From: a virus
Reading direction: 5' to 3' (one strand)
Virus record (IMG/VR): IMGVR_UViG_3300036790_000609
Location: 1 to 44,881 of that record
DNA: 44,881 bases
Position 1 is the first letter of the stretch. Each line of letters opens with the position of its first letter. Position numbers and translations under genes: made by a program. The notes beneath the pieces are model-generated. The model had not been told where the DNA came from, did no database searches, and was given only the letters and a program-made list of their open reading frames with translations. This document shows, one piece after another, positions 1-7,721 of this stretch.

Positions 1-84
1 GCGGACATGCACGCCAGAGAGCGGAATGCACATCACCGGTCGCGGCGATGATCGCTGCGCACCTCCCACTGATGGAGAAATCAA

Positions 85-771
85 ATGTTCCGCTCTGCAC
101 TTTTGTCTTTGACCGTGCTTGCCCCACTGGCGTTTGCGACATCCGCTTCTCTGGCACACGGCAACGGTCCCGTCTTCAGTCAAGACCATACACGGGTCTA
201 TCTTCCTCACGGCATTCCGTCGAATGACGGTTTGGCCAAACTCCCCTGGAAGCTTGCGGATTGCCGGCCAGGCCATTGGCCCTGGTGGTGTGACTACGGG
301 TATCAAAAGGCCACAATGTTCCCCTTCATGGGATATACGGTCGCCGCGCTGAATTCGAATGTGGGTCAGATGTCCCAGGCGATGCAGGTGACTGCGCAGA
401 CCAACCTCGCGGTTTCCGGTCTCTCGGTCGGTATCGGCTATATCTCGGGAACGAACAGCATCAATCTGGCGATCTATAGCGACGCCGGCGGGGTTCCCGG
501 AACGCTGCTTGCGTCGGGGGACGCGGCAGGACTGCCCGCGTTCGGGTCATGCTGCGACCTTCCGAGCGTCAAGTTTCGCAGGACCAAGCTGACCGCCGGC
601 ACGCCTTACTGGATCGTGGTGAGCACCGACGGCGAAAGTCCCGACACCGTGGTCGCGGCGGAAGACAACACAATAGATGAAGTCGATCCTGCCAGCATGG
701 CCTACAATACCGGATCAGGCTGGACGGCGTATCCGGGCCTTCCGGCCTTCAGTTTCAGCTTCATCAAATAG
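85..771 (+). CDS. Secreted protein of unknown function
   Basis: This 228-residue protein has a clear Sec signal peptide: a basic MFR start, a hydrophobic core to about residue 20 and an ASLA-HG cleavage site near residue 24. The mature part has a Cys/Trp-rich stretch (RPGHWPWWCDYGY, about residues 60-73). The C-terminal half, about residues 100-228, is beta-rich with the pattern INLAIYSDAGGVPGTLLASG followed by LTAGTPYWIVVSTD. That pattern resembles the exported choice-of-anchor or PEP-CTERM-associated sandwich domains, but no C-terminal sorting signal follows. The start is supported by a GGAG about 8 bases upstream. It stands alone, with a strong hairpin 65 bases after the stop. Expression and export look sound; the function is unknown. 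Confidence 0.75.
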   Translation: MFRSALLSLTVLAPLAFATSASLAHGNGPVFSQDHTRVYLPHGIPSNDGLAKLPWKLADCRPGHWPWWCDYGYQKATMFPFMGYTVAALNSNVGQMSQAMQVTAQTNLAVSGLSVGIGYISGTNSINLAIYSDAGGVPGTLLASGDAAGLPAFGSCCDLPSVKFRRTKLTAGTPYWIVVSTDGESPDTVVAAEDNTIDEVDPASMAYNTGSGWTAYPGLPAFSFSFIK

Positions 772-835
772 CCGACCCGACACGTTCCATCGAAACAAAT
801 CCGCACGGCAAGACGGCTCGGTTTCAGACCTTTCC

Positions 836-865
836 CGAAGGTGGCGATGTACTTCGCCACCTTCG
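836..865 (+). terminator. Strong hairpin downstream of the secreted-protein gene
   Basis: A perfect 12-bp stem (CGAAGGTGGCGA, 836-847, with its complement at 854-865) encloses a 6-base loop and is followed by a modest T-rich run. It lies 65 bases after the stop at 771, which suits a rho-independent terminator. The weak T tract limits confidence. Confidence 0.6.
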
Positions 866-1135
866 TCGTTTGTCGCCATGCCTTTATCAGTTCCTGATGC
901 CTTGTCTTGCGTACCCACTTCGTCAAATTAAAGAGTTGCATTCGAACGGTCCGGGAATACGGCCAGCCCATCGCGAGGAAATGACGACCTACTGCGACAT
1001 CAAAGGAATTTCGGTCGCTCCAATATCCCGGCAAAATGGCCTGCCAGAATTTCCTCTGCCGGGCCATGTACCGCATCAAAAATTGATGGGCGGCGCTTAC
1101 TTCTTACAAACCGATACCAGCTTCATTGGCGTGCG

Positions 1136-1552
1136 TTAGCAGCCGCCATTCGCGCCGAACATCGCGTCGCCCTCATTGGGAGCGGATCCGTTGGCATAGT
1201 CGAAAATCCCTCTCCCCAACGTGCCGTTGTCGGCACGCGCGGTGATCACGAGAAAGCCGAGGTTGCCCTCTCCTTCCGGCACATCGATCGTCGCTACAAG
1301 CGTGTTGCCGATGAGCTCGAACTGGCCGCCGGTCGGATTGCCGAAGCCGCCGCTCAGCGATGCTTCGCCGCTATGCTGGCGGCCAAGGCTGTCGTCATCG
1401 TTCAGCTTCATGCAGTAACTACCGTTGGAGAGCGAATGTGTTTTCGATATGGTGACGGGCTAATTGCCCGTGAAACTCAATGCAGATGCGGAAGCGGCGT
1501 TCGCGGACGTGACGGCCGTCACGGCGGCGGCGAGCAGGTTCAACCTATGCAT
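1136..1552 (-). pseudogene. Exported small protein interrupted by an in-frame TAG
   Basis: Reading leftward from an ATG at 1552 with a good AAAGGAG site, the frame encodes a signal peptide (MHRLNLLAAAVTAVTSANAASA) and then LSFTGN. It meets TAG at 1462-1460 and continues in the same frame for 107 more codons to TAA at 1138-1136. The downstream part (SNGSYCMKLNDDDSLG ... FGANGGC) is a coherent soluble domain with two Cys. Related exported proteins, as I recall them, have Trp before PVT, so TGG to TAG is the simplest explanation. The internal ATG at 1411 would give a 91-residue product with no signal peptide. It is therefore a broken gene, or possibly a suppressed amber codon or a base-call error. 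The function is unknown. Confidence 0.7.
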
Positions 1553-1710
1553 GGTTTGGCACTCCTTTCGGGGCATCAATCTGAAACGACGTGTCCCCGA
1601 TGCTGTTTATTCCCTCCGCGCCCCGTTGCCCGGCGCCACACCGCAAGTCGTAAGTTCACCGTCAACACGAGTCGCTGTACGCATCCTACATTGATGTTGC
1701 GCTTAGGCTA

Positions 1711-1840
1711 CAAGGAGCCCGCAAAATTGCGGGCGGGAGTCTGCCATCGAGCCTCCGGCGACGCGAAAGCGCGCCGGGCGGCGCACCCGTAGGAGCAGCG
1801 ATGCTGCGGGACCGAGTGTGATCGCCGGAGGCTCATCGTT
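1711..1840. repeat. Compound inverted-repeat element (REP/MITE-like)
   Basis: This non-coding stretch holds nested inverted repeats. There is an 8-bp perfect hairpin (GCCCGCAA, AA loop, TTGCGGGC, 1717-1734). An outer 13-bp perfect pair (GAGCCTCCGGCGA at 1749-1761, complement at 1822-1834) encloses further small hairpins such as GCAGC-GAT-GCTGC. No gene fits the 380 bases between 1553 and 1932. The layout suits a palindromic intergenic repeat or a structured RNA. Only one copy is visible here, so the repeat call is inference. Confidence 0.5.
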
Positions 1841-1932
1841 TGCGAAGCGAAGCGCAATAACCGCGCCATGGATGGAAGCCGAATGGCCGGGACATGTATC
1901 GAGCATCCGCGCATCAAATGTTGAAGAGGGCT

Positions 1933-2241
1933 TCAATCCGTCGGCCGCAGGCGCCTACGGATTTCTTTCGCTTCGGACTCCGAGACCGGTCCGGCGCGAT
2001 TGCCCCACGCGTTTCTAACGTAGGTCGCGACCGCGCCAAGCTCGGCGTTCGACAGGCTCGGGAAGGCCGGCATCGAATAACCGATCGGTTTTCCCGGCGT
2101 CGGCACGGATTGCGAGCCTTGTAGGATCACGCGAACAAGCGTAGCTGGATCTGGCTGACTCGCAATGGAATTTCCCGCCAATCCCGGATAGCTGCGAGTA
2201 TCGGCGCTCGACAGGCGCACGCGTGCTCTCTGGCCGTTCAT
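1933..2241 (-). pseudogene. C-terminal fragment of a class I cytochrome c
   Basis: The translation has the tail of a periplasmic cytochrome c domain: YPGLAGNSIA, PATLVRVILQG, the Met-ligand region GYSMPAFPSLSNAELGAVATYVRNAWGN, and a short basic end. Such domains form the C-terminal third of multi-haem subunits of membrane dehydrogenases. The haem-binding CxxCH that should lie some 30-40 residues earlier is missing. The frame instead runs into DNA that encodes, on the other strand, a transposase tail starting at about 2243. The gene was evidently beheaded by an insertion or rearrangement and cannot make a working cytochrome. Confidence 0.75.
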
Positions 2242-2242
2242 C

Positions 2243-2524
2243 GTGAAAATCTTCGCCGATGCTGGCTACCAGGGGCCGCGTGTGGCGCTGGCCGCGCAGA
2301 GCACCGGCAATTGGCTCGTCGAGATCGTCAAACGCAGCGAGCTGCACACCTTTGCAGTGGTGCCCAAACGATGGATCGTCGAGCGAACGCTCGGCTGGAT
2401 CAGCCGCAATCGCCGCCTCATGCGCGACTTCGAACGCTATGCCAGAACGGTGGTGGCATTCACCCGATGCGCCATGATCAAAATCATGCTCAGACGCTTG
2501 ACCAGATCAACATCCTGCTCGTGA
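2243..2524 (+). mobile_element. IS5-family transposase C-terminal remnant
   Basis: The 93 residues match the end of an IS5-group DDE transposase: FADAGYQGPRVA, WLVEIVKRSE, then VVPKRWIVERTLGWISRNRR and LMRDFERYARTVVAFTRCAMI. The segment WIVERTLGWISRNRR carries the catalytic Glu of the DDE triad. The two Asp residues and the N-terminal two thirds are absent, so the element is inactive. It abuts the truncated cytochrome gene directly and probably caused that truncation. I could not make out terminal inverted repeats. Confidence 0.8.
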
Positions 2525-2717
2525 ATCACAACTTGTTGGATGGGCTCTTGCTGCACGGTTGGCCACGCGCGAAGCGCCTGACCGCGTCGCAAAGCAATTA
2601 ATCCGACATTTCTCAGCAGCAACGGTTTGAGGTCATCAGACTGCTGTACCCTGTTCACAGCGGATCACAGTAGTAACCGGTGCGTTTCGTACTGAAGTAA
2701 GCGAGGAGCGTTCGGAT

Positions 2718-3170
2718 TTGCCCAGTACGACCCATTCCCACCAGCGTCACGGACAATGGGTCGTCGCCGCCCATGCGACCCTGCACTGCTCAATTGGCTG
2801 CGTTATCGGCGAGGCAATCGGCTTGATCCTGGGAACTTCGTTCGGCTTTTCCCAGATCGCCAGCATGGTGGTCTCAACCTGCCTCGCTTACATGGCGGGC
2901 TTTTCGCTTGCGATCTTCCCTATAATGCGACGAACGGGACTGGACTTCAGATCGGCTTTCGGTGCGATCTGGATCGGTGAGGCGATTTCCATTGGTGTGA
3001 TGGAACTCGTGATGAATGCTATCGACTATCACATGGGGGGCATGAGGACAGGCTCGATCTTCAACCTTCGCTTCTGGATGGCGCTCGCGTTGGCTACTGG
3101 GGCGGCATTCTGTGCGGCATGGCCGGTCAATGCCTGGCTGATCGCCAAACAATTACGGCAGCATCATTAG
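2718..3170 (+). CDS. DUF4396 membrane protein
   Basis: This 150-residue integral membrane protein has about four hydrophobic helices. It shows the DUF4396 pattern: a His-Cys near the first helix (ATLHCSIGCVIGEAIGLILG), a central ISIGVMELVMNAID segment, and a terminal AAWPVNAWLIAKQ. The family is uncharacterised, and members often lie near copper or other metal transport genes. The start is TTG at 2718, with a GAGGAG about 10 bases upstream; no better ATG is in frame. Neighbours give no functional clue: an IS remnant lies upstream and a convergent regulator downstream. Confidence 0.8.
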   Translation: MPSTTHSHQRHGQWVVAAHATLHCSIGCVIGEAIGLILGTSFGFSQIASMVVSTCLAYMAGFSLAIFPIMRRTGLDFRSAFGAIWIGEAISIGVMELVMNAIDYHMGGMRTGSIFNLRFWMALALATGAAFCAAWPVNAWLIAKQLRQHH

Positions 3171-3388
3171 CCGCCTCTTCCTCAACGCCCGCCAGAACGA
3201 CACCGCTACTCCGCCAGCCACGATTGGGTTTCTTTCCACCAACATCGATGCTGTCGCGAGAGTACGGAACATGAAATAACCACCTCGACTGCGCGCAAGG
3301 AACGTGATCTCAGAGAATTTTTTCTTTGTCATAGTGCTCAGTGCAATAACCGGCGTTTAAACTGCTTATACGACGAATTTTGTTTAGC

Positions 3389-3414
3389 CCGACATGCGCG
3401 AATGAACATGTCGG
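3389..3414. other. Hairpin in the 310-bp gap between convergent genes
   Basis: An 8-bp perfect stem (CCGACATG / CATGTCGG) has a 10-base loop. It sits between the ends of the DUF4396 gene (3170) and the Crp/Fnr gene (3481). There is no T run on either side, so it is only a possible terminator or mRNA-end hairpin. Nothing else gene-like is seen in 3171-3480. Confidence 0.35.
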
Positions 3415-3480
3415 CGTGTACTAACACCATGTGAAAGACATCCAGAAAAGCAGATCCTCAAAACATCAATCGAAGTGTCC

Positions 3481-4236
3481 TCAACGAATGAGCCGCTTAT
3501 ACTCGCGTTCCGGGATGCCATAAAATGGACCGGCCACCTTCCGCAATCCATCCCGGTCGACGAGAACGATAAGGCCGTTCTTGGGACTTTCGATCAAGCC
3601 TCGTTTGGTAAGTGCGCGGAGCGATTCCGTAACGCCGGGACGACGAACACCCAACATCAGCGCCAAAAATTCGTGCGTCAGGGAGATCGAGCTGGCAGGG
3701 ACTCTGTCGTATGCCATGAGAATCCAGCGTGCCAGACGGGATTCAACATTCGCTTTCGCGTTTGCTACGGCTGCATGAGTGGTCTGAATTCCAAATGCCT
3801 GGGCATAGCGAAGCAGGAGCATTCGCAGCGTCGGACTTTGATCGATCGCCGCATTTAGGTCGTCGGTGGCTATGGAGAAACCACTTCCGCCGATTTGCAT
3901 ATAGGTGTGATTGGGCGATCTATCGCTACCCATGATCACGGCAAGCCCGGAGACCCCCTCGCAACCAATAAGTCCAACTTCGATCTGCGTGTTGCGATCA
4001 CTGATTGCAACGACCGACGCGATGCCATGGTCGATGAAATAAGCAGTCCGGAACGGAATATTCGGTCGCTCGAGATCTGTGCGAACAGGCAGCGAGAGCT
4101 GCAGGAGGTGGGGGGTCAGCAACGCCAGGTCTGAATCCGACATGGCCTTCAGAAGGCGGTTGTTGGTGACCGGTCGCGGATCGGGAGCGACGGACTTGCG
4201 CGATCCAACCCTGGCGCGTTCCCTCTGGGATTTCAT
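3481..4236 (-). CDS. Crp/Fnr-family transcriptional regulator
   Basis: The 251-residue protein has the two-domain Crp/Fnr plan. The N-terminal cyclic-nucleotide-binding-like beta roll (about residues 30-150) includes FRTAYFIDHGIASVVA and GLIGCEGVSGLAVIMG. A dimerisation helix follows. The C-terminal winged helix includes SLTHEFLALMLGVRRPGVTESLRAL and KRGLIESPKNGLIVL (about residues 180-230). The usual cAMP-contact Arg-Ser pair and the Fnr Cys cluster are not seen, so the effector is unknown. It is divergent from a receiver-domain gene across a 194-bp intergenic region that carries a 16-bp palindrome, a plausible operator for this or another regulator. Confidence 0.88.
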   Translation of the reverse strand: MKSQRERARVGSRKSVAPDPRPVTNNRLLKAMSDSDLALLTPHLLQLSLPVRTDLERPNIPFRTAYFIDHGIASVVAISDRNTQIEVGLIGCEGVSGLAVIMGSDRSPNHTYMQIGGSGFSIATDDLNAAIDQSPTLRMLLLRYAQAFGIQTTHAAVANAKANVESRLARWILMAYDRVPASSISLTHEFLALMLGVRRPGVTESLRALTKRGLIESPKNGLIVLVDRDGLRKVAGPFYGIPEREYKRLIR

Positions 4237-4352
4237 GCGCTCTGCTTCTATTGGGGCAAGAGCGCAATTGTCTCCCAGTCTTCCGGGCCCTGGCGATGCC
4301 GGATGATGATTGCCTTATACGCCCAGGCGAGACAAAATCCTAATTGTGAAAT

Positions 4353-4368
4353 TGTACGAAATCGTACA
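4353..4368. promoter_or_regulatory. Palindromic operator candidate
   Basis: TGTACGAAATCGTACA is a perfect 6-4-6 palindrome in the divergent region between the Crp/Fnr gene and the receiver gene. It ends 7 bases before the -35-like GGAAC of the receiver promoter. It resembles a helix-turn-helix dimer site. It matches neither the classical Fnr nor the classical Crp consensus exactly, so the binding protein is unknown. Confidence 0.5.
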
Positions 4369-4375
4369 TTTTGGC

Positions 4376-4400
4376 GGAACAAGCCAGACCTGCGCCCGTT
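4376..4400 (+). promoter_or_regulatory. EcfG-type general stress promoter
   Basis: GGAAC (4376-4380), a 16-base spacer and CGTT (4397-4400) match the promoter consensus of the alphaproteobacterial sigma factor EcfG. Transcription would start near 4407, giving a short leader before the receiver gene at 4431 or 4446. Position, orientation and spacing all agree. The match is by eye and untested. Confidence 0.65.
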
Positions 4401-4430
4401 CACTCCGGCGCGTAGCAGTTCGGATAGCAA

Positions 4431-4823
4431 ATGGAGCGTCTCCTGGTGAATTCGTCAACCCGTCGCGCCATGGTCCTTGTCGTGGAGGACGAGGCGCTTG
4501 TTCGGATGGAAGCTGCCGATTATTTGCGGATGGCTGGATTTGCAGTTCTGGAAGCCACAAACGGGGAAGAAGCCCTCCAGCTTCTCGATGTCCATGCGGA
4601 AATCGATGTCCTTTTCACCGATATCCGCCTAGGCGGGCAGATTAACGGGTGGGAGGTAGCGGAAGCCTTTCGTTCCCGCCATCCGGATATTCCAGTCCTT
4701 TACACCTCAGGAAACTCGATATCGCCACCTCGCAACGTTGAGCTAAGCCGATTTTTCTCCAAGCCTTACCGACCAGAGGAGATCGCCGCCGCTTGCCACA
4801 TTTTTTGTGAAACGCGGCCGTAA
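4431..4823 (+). CDS. Single-domain response regulator
   Basis: This 130-residue protein is a lone receiver (REC) domain. It shows the acidic pocket VVEDE (residues 18-21), the phospho-acceptor Asp64 in LFTDIRL, the switch Thr92-Ser93 in YTSGN, and Lys111 in FFSKPY. There is no output domain, so it probably relays phosphate or signals by protein contact. It lies under an EcfG-type promoter and 168 bases before an HWE-type kinase on the same strand, its likely partner. The ATG at 4431 lacks a good ribosome site. A GTG at 4446 has GGAG 9 bases upstream and may be the true start. Confidence 0.9.
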   Translation: MERLLVNSSTRRAMVLVVEDEALVRMEAADYLRMAGFAVLEATNGEEALQLLDVHAEIDVLFTDIRLGGQINGWEVAEAFRSRHPDIPVLYTSGNSISPPRNVELSRFFSKPYRPEEIAAACHIFCETRP

Positions 4824-4991
4824 TCGGCAGCGGGCTTCGTGCCGGTTTTCTGCGTCGGACATTTTTTCCTTCAGAGGTCCGGCCGGGCAGAAATCTATGG
4901 GTCGCGGATTGTCCGGCACCGTACAGCCTAAGCGCTTGGATGCAGATCGAATATCGGTAAAAATCTGAGCGGGCGGTGGCCGTTTCGTTGG

Positions 4992-6452
4992 GTGAAGCCT
5001 TCGGTTGGGTCTTTCCGTCTGGTTTCCGAAGCTGCACGACAGATATCCATTGTGGGAAAGAATCAACAGTTTAGCCCGTTGCTAGAATCGATTGATCGAG
5101 CTGTGATTGCGACAGGTCCCGATCGCCGAATTGTCTATTGGAACACCCTCGCCGAAAGGCTTTACGGATGGACCGCCGACGAGGTCTATGGAAAAGACAT
5201 TCTTGAAATTACACCGTTCGAAGCCGCGACTGCCCGCGAGATCACAGAGCCTTTGGAGAATGGCGGCAATTGGTCGGGCGAGTTCACTTTGCGCCGAAAA
5301 GACGGTTCTACACTTCCAGCTTTCGTGTCGATCACCACCATTCGTGATGAAGCGGAAGCGCCGGCTGGCGTTCTGGGACTCTCGTACGCGATTGCAAGAA
5401 AGAATGAGGATGGAATTGTCACCGACAGACCAGCTTCCACAATTAGGTCTGATGCCTCTCGGTCCGCGCCGCCCGAAATCGACCAGGCACAAACGATCAA
5501 TCCCCACCACGAAGTCGTGTTTGAAAATATGTCGGAGGGAGTTGCGCTTTGCGAGGCTATCAGGAATCGGGATGGCCATCTGATTGATTACGTCATCCTT
5601 GCTGTCAATCCGGCCTTGCAAGGGCTTCTCGGCGTGGGGCCTGAAGTCGTGGGCACCAAACTAAGCGATACGGGCGACAAGACGGAGCGATGGCTACAAT
5701 TGTGCGACAACGTTCTGCGAACGGGCGAGCCTAAGCGGTTTGAATTTGAAAATAAACTCAACGGCCGCTGGCACAATATTCAGATAAATCGCGTCAGCGA
5801 TGATCGAATGGCGCAATTCTTTTGCGATATAACCGACAAGAAGCTCGCGGAGGCTCGCCAACAACGGCTTGCCGAAGAACTCAATCACCGCGTGAAGAAC
5901 AACCTGGCAATGGTTGCTGCGGTCTTGCGGATGCAAGCCAAAGACGCTCATCCCGAGGTTCGCGAGCAATTGCTTAGGGCCGTTGGCCGCGTTCAGAGCA
6001 TCTCCGAGGTTTATCGCAGCCTATTGGTCGACCATCGACGGTCTGTGGTAAACTTTGGCGCCTATCTCGAAGAGTTATGTGCCAGCCTTGCTGCTTCATT
6101 GGTGGATGATCCGGGCCGCGTCATTTTGAATGTTGAAGCGCAACCGGCCGAAGTTTCCGTCGATACCGCCGTTCCCCTCGGTATGGTCGTCAACGAACTG
6201 GTCACGAACGCTGTCAAATATGCCTACCCGCCACCGGAGCGCGGCCAGATTAGCGTTCGCTTCAAGAGATGGGACGCTGATTGCATGTTGGAAATTGGTG
6301 ACTCGGGAGCCGGTCTTCCCCAAATTTCAGAGGGAAAGTCGCTCGGTCATGGGATGAAATTGGTGCAAGCCTTGGTGCAACAAGTCGGTGGCCAACTGGA
6401 GACCATGCATCACCCCGGAGTTACCTACGTAATCCGATTTGCAGCGGCATAA
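4992..6452 (+). CDS. PAS-PAS-HisKA_2 sensor histidine kinase
   Basis: The protein has no membrane segment and is likely cytosolic. Two PAS-like sensor domains are visible: about residues 27-135 (ATGPDRRIVYWNTLAERLYGW) and about 170-285 (VFENMSEGVALCEAI, ending with FCDITDKK). The phospho-acceptor is His299 in AEELNHRVKNNLAMV, typical of the HisKA_2/HWE group. An ATPase domain follows, with an N box (VVNELVTNAVKYAYP), a G1 box (LEIGDSGAGL) and a G2 box (GHGMKLVQALV). Kinases of this class commonly feed the PhyR/EcfG stress pathway, which agrees with the promoter upstream of the neighbouring receiver. The first in-frame start is GTG 4992; a GTG near 5052 is also possible. Confidence 0.88.
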   Translation: MKPSVGSFRLVSEAARQISIVGKNQQFSPLLESIDRAVIATGPDRRIVYWNTLAERLYGWTADEVYGKDILEITPFEAATAREITEPLENGGNWSGEFTLRRKDGSTLPAFVSITTIRDEAEAPAGVLGLSYAIARKNEDGIVTDRPASTIRSDASRSAPPEIDQAQTINPHHEVVFENMSEGVALCEAIRNRDGHLIDYVILAVNPALQGLLGVGPEVVGTKLSDTGDKTERWLQLCDNVLRTGEPKRFEFENKLNGRWHNIQINRVSDDRMAQFFCDITDKKLAEARQQRLAEELNHRVKNNLAMVAAVLRMQAKDAHPEVREQLLRAVGRVQSISEVYRSLLVDHRRSVVNFGAYLEELCASLAASLVDDPGRVILNVEAQPAEVSVDTAVPLGMVVNELVTNAVKYAYPPPERGQISVRFKRWDADCMLEIGDSGAGLPQISEGKSLGHGMKLVQALVQQVGGQLETMHHPGVTYVIRFAAA

Positions 6453-6589
6453 CACGGGCAATGAACCGCCATTTGCGTTAGCCGCAATTTGCTCCGAATT
6501 TTCTCAAAAAGGGTCAACTATTTGCGCATGCAATGGAAGTTACTAATGCGGAATCATTGGTTCGATCGAGGCCCATACTCGGCCGGCTA

Positions 6590-6735
6590 GAGCGTTTCAC
6601 GGGTTGAGTGAATCGGGCGGGGTTCGCAAAGGCTGGCGAGTCTGATTCAAGATGCTGGCTGGAGAGGAGGCCAGCGTCGATGACCCGACCCCTTTCGAAT
6701 GATCTGCGTGAGCGTGTTGTTGCTGCGGTGGCGGC
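6590..6735 (+). mobile_element. IS630-family 5' end fragment
   Basis: This stretch resembles the left end and leader of an IS630-type element. The start of its transposase gene lies at 6680, reading MTRPLSNDLRERVVAAVAA. The frame then breaks where an IS21-like piece begins on the opposite strand. Only about 17-20 transposase residues survive, so it is inert. The left boundary is approximate. Nothing is seen in 6453-6589. Confidence 0.6.
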
Positions 6736-7040
6736 TGCGCACCGTCGCGCGCGACACCGATAGCGTGCGGACGATCTCCTTGATCGGGCGGCGCTGCTCA
6801 AAATAGGCACGCCGAATCTCGCCGATCTTGTCCACGCCAATCATCCCCGTCAGCCCTTCCCGGCCGATCAAGGCCAAAGGGAAGGACGCTGACACAACAC
6901 GTCAGAGGGGTCGGAATTGGACGCGAAAATCGACCCTCAGGGGGTCAATATTGCAAGCGATTTTACACCAGACGGCGAGGATGCGCACGCCGGTCAATTT
7001 TGAACAGCTTGCTACCTCTGGAAGGGGTTCAATTTGAACA
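6736..7040 (-). mobile_element. IS21-family left end and istA fragment
   Basis: On the minus strand the reading frame contains MIGVDKIGEIRRAYFEQRRPIKEIVRTLSVSRATVR, the N-terminal helix-turn-helix of IS21-type IstA transposases, starting near 6845. Homology stops abruptly at about 6740, where IS630 sequence takes over. To its right (about 6905-7038) are four imperfect copies of a GGGGTCAATTTTGAAC-like motif, the kind of multiple terminal sites found at IS21 left ends. Most of istA and all of istB are missing. It is a relic fused tail-to-head with the IS630 fragment. Confidence 0.65.
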
Positions 7041-7056
7041 TCTAGGGAGCGCAGAC

Positions 7057-7203
7057 ATGTTGACCAAGGACGAGCACACACGGGTTAGCCAGCGCATTGA
7101 CGAGATCAGGGAGATTGCGGAAGGGATTTACGACGAGGCTGACCGGAAAGCCGTCTTGGACCTCGTGGAGGACTACGAACGGTTGGCGCTTCCGAAGGGC
7201 TGA
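7057..7203 (+). CDS. 48-residue acidic small protein
   Basis: The 48-residue product (MLTKDEHTRVSQRIDEIREI ... YERLALPKG) is acidic, amphipathic and predicted all-helical. AGGGAG lies about 9 bases before the ATG at 7057. An in-frame ATG at 7000 lies within IS-derived sequence and is less likely. Proteins of this size and composition are common in Rhizobiales as conserved hypotheticals. The function is unknown. Confidence 0.6.
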   Translation: MLTKDEHTRVSQRIDEIREIAEGIYDEADRKAVLDLVEDYERLALPKG

Positions 7204-7280
7204 TACAGGCGGCGCGATGATGTCCCGCTAGACTCAACGCGCTACCGTCACTAACCGCCCGACACGCTTCTAACGCTTGT

Positions 7281-7427
7281 CTAGTGCGCCATGATTGTGA
7301 AAACCACGATCATTGCGACAATCGCCAGCGCGGTACTGATCGCGAGAACGTAGCGCACCGTGCCAAGTTTCACGCCCCCGGATGCCGCGCGGCTAGTGAT
7401 CGTCGTTTGTTCGTTTTCTTGGGCCAT
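7281..7427 (-). CDS. 48-residue single-pass membrane protein
   Basis: From ATG at 7427 the frame gives 48 residues. A polar N-terminus (MAQENEQTTITSRAASGGVK) precedes one hydrophobic helix (about residues 25-46, rich in Ala, Ile and Val), and the protein ends MAH-stop at 7281. The ribosome site CGGAGG, 4-9 bases upstream, is excellent. The TSRAA..GVKLG..RYVLAIS pattern is what I recall from small membrane proteins of Rhizobiales. It probably sits in the inner membrane with the N-terminus inside. The function is unknown. Confidence 0.7.
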   Translation of the reverse strand: MAQENEQTTITSRAASGGVKLGTVRYVLAISTALAIVAMIVVFTIMAH

Positions 7428-7538
7428 GTACCTCCGGCTTGCCCACAATGAGGCAAGGTTTACCGATAACGCGCGAGATTTGAGAACGGCCCCGTTGTCA
7501 CGCTAGGCGATGCGGTTCAGGCCGGCTATCTCGTCATC

Positions 7539-7721
7539 GTGACGTGCGAGCGTTGCGGCGCGCGTCGGCAGATGCATCCATTCCGGCTTACTCAGAAGCG
7601 CCGCGAATTGCAGGGCGCGGCGCTGGGAAGCGTGCTGCCAAGATTTTTCTGTCGGACGTGCCGCAACAGAGTCAGCGTGATAGTGTCATGCACTTTCACG
7701 AAGCCGGGCGGGCGGTATTAG
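7539..7721 (+). CDS. Small Cys-rich, zinc-ribbon-like protein
   Basis: The frame has two CxxC pairs (CERC and CRTC, about 38 residues apart) and a basic centre, suggesting a small zinc ribbon. The sequence is coherent upstream of the GTG at 7539 (VTLGDAVQAGYLVIV), and this part looks like the true N-terminus of related proteins. No start codon is found there, so either the start is unusual or it has been lost. The 3' end overlaps the convergent GNAT gene by 4 bases. A DNA- or protein-binding role is possible. Confidence 0.5.
   Translation: MTCERCGARRQMHPFRLTQKRRELQGAALGSVLPRFFCRTCRNRVSVIVSCTFTKPGGRY

Noticed and set aside
702-1079. 125-residue minus-strand frame
   Set aside because: It is antisense to the end of the secreted-protein gene and spans its terminator hairpin; composition is Arg/Lys/Trp-rich with no domain.
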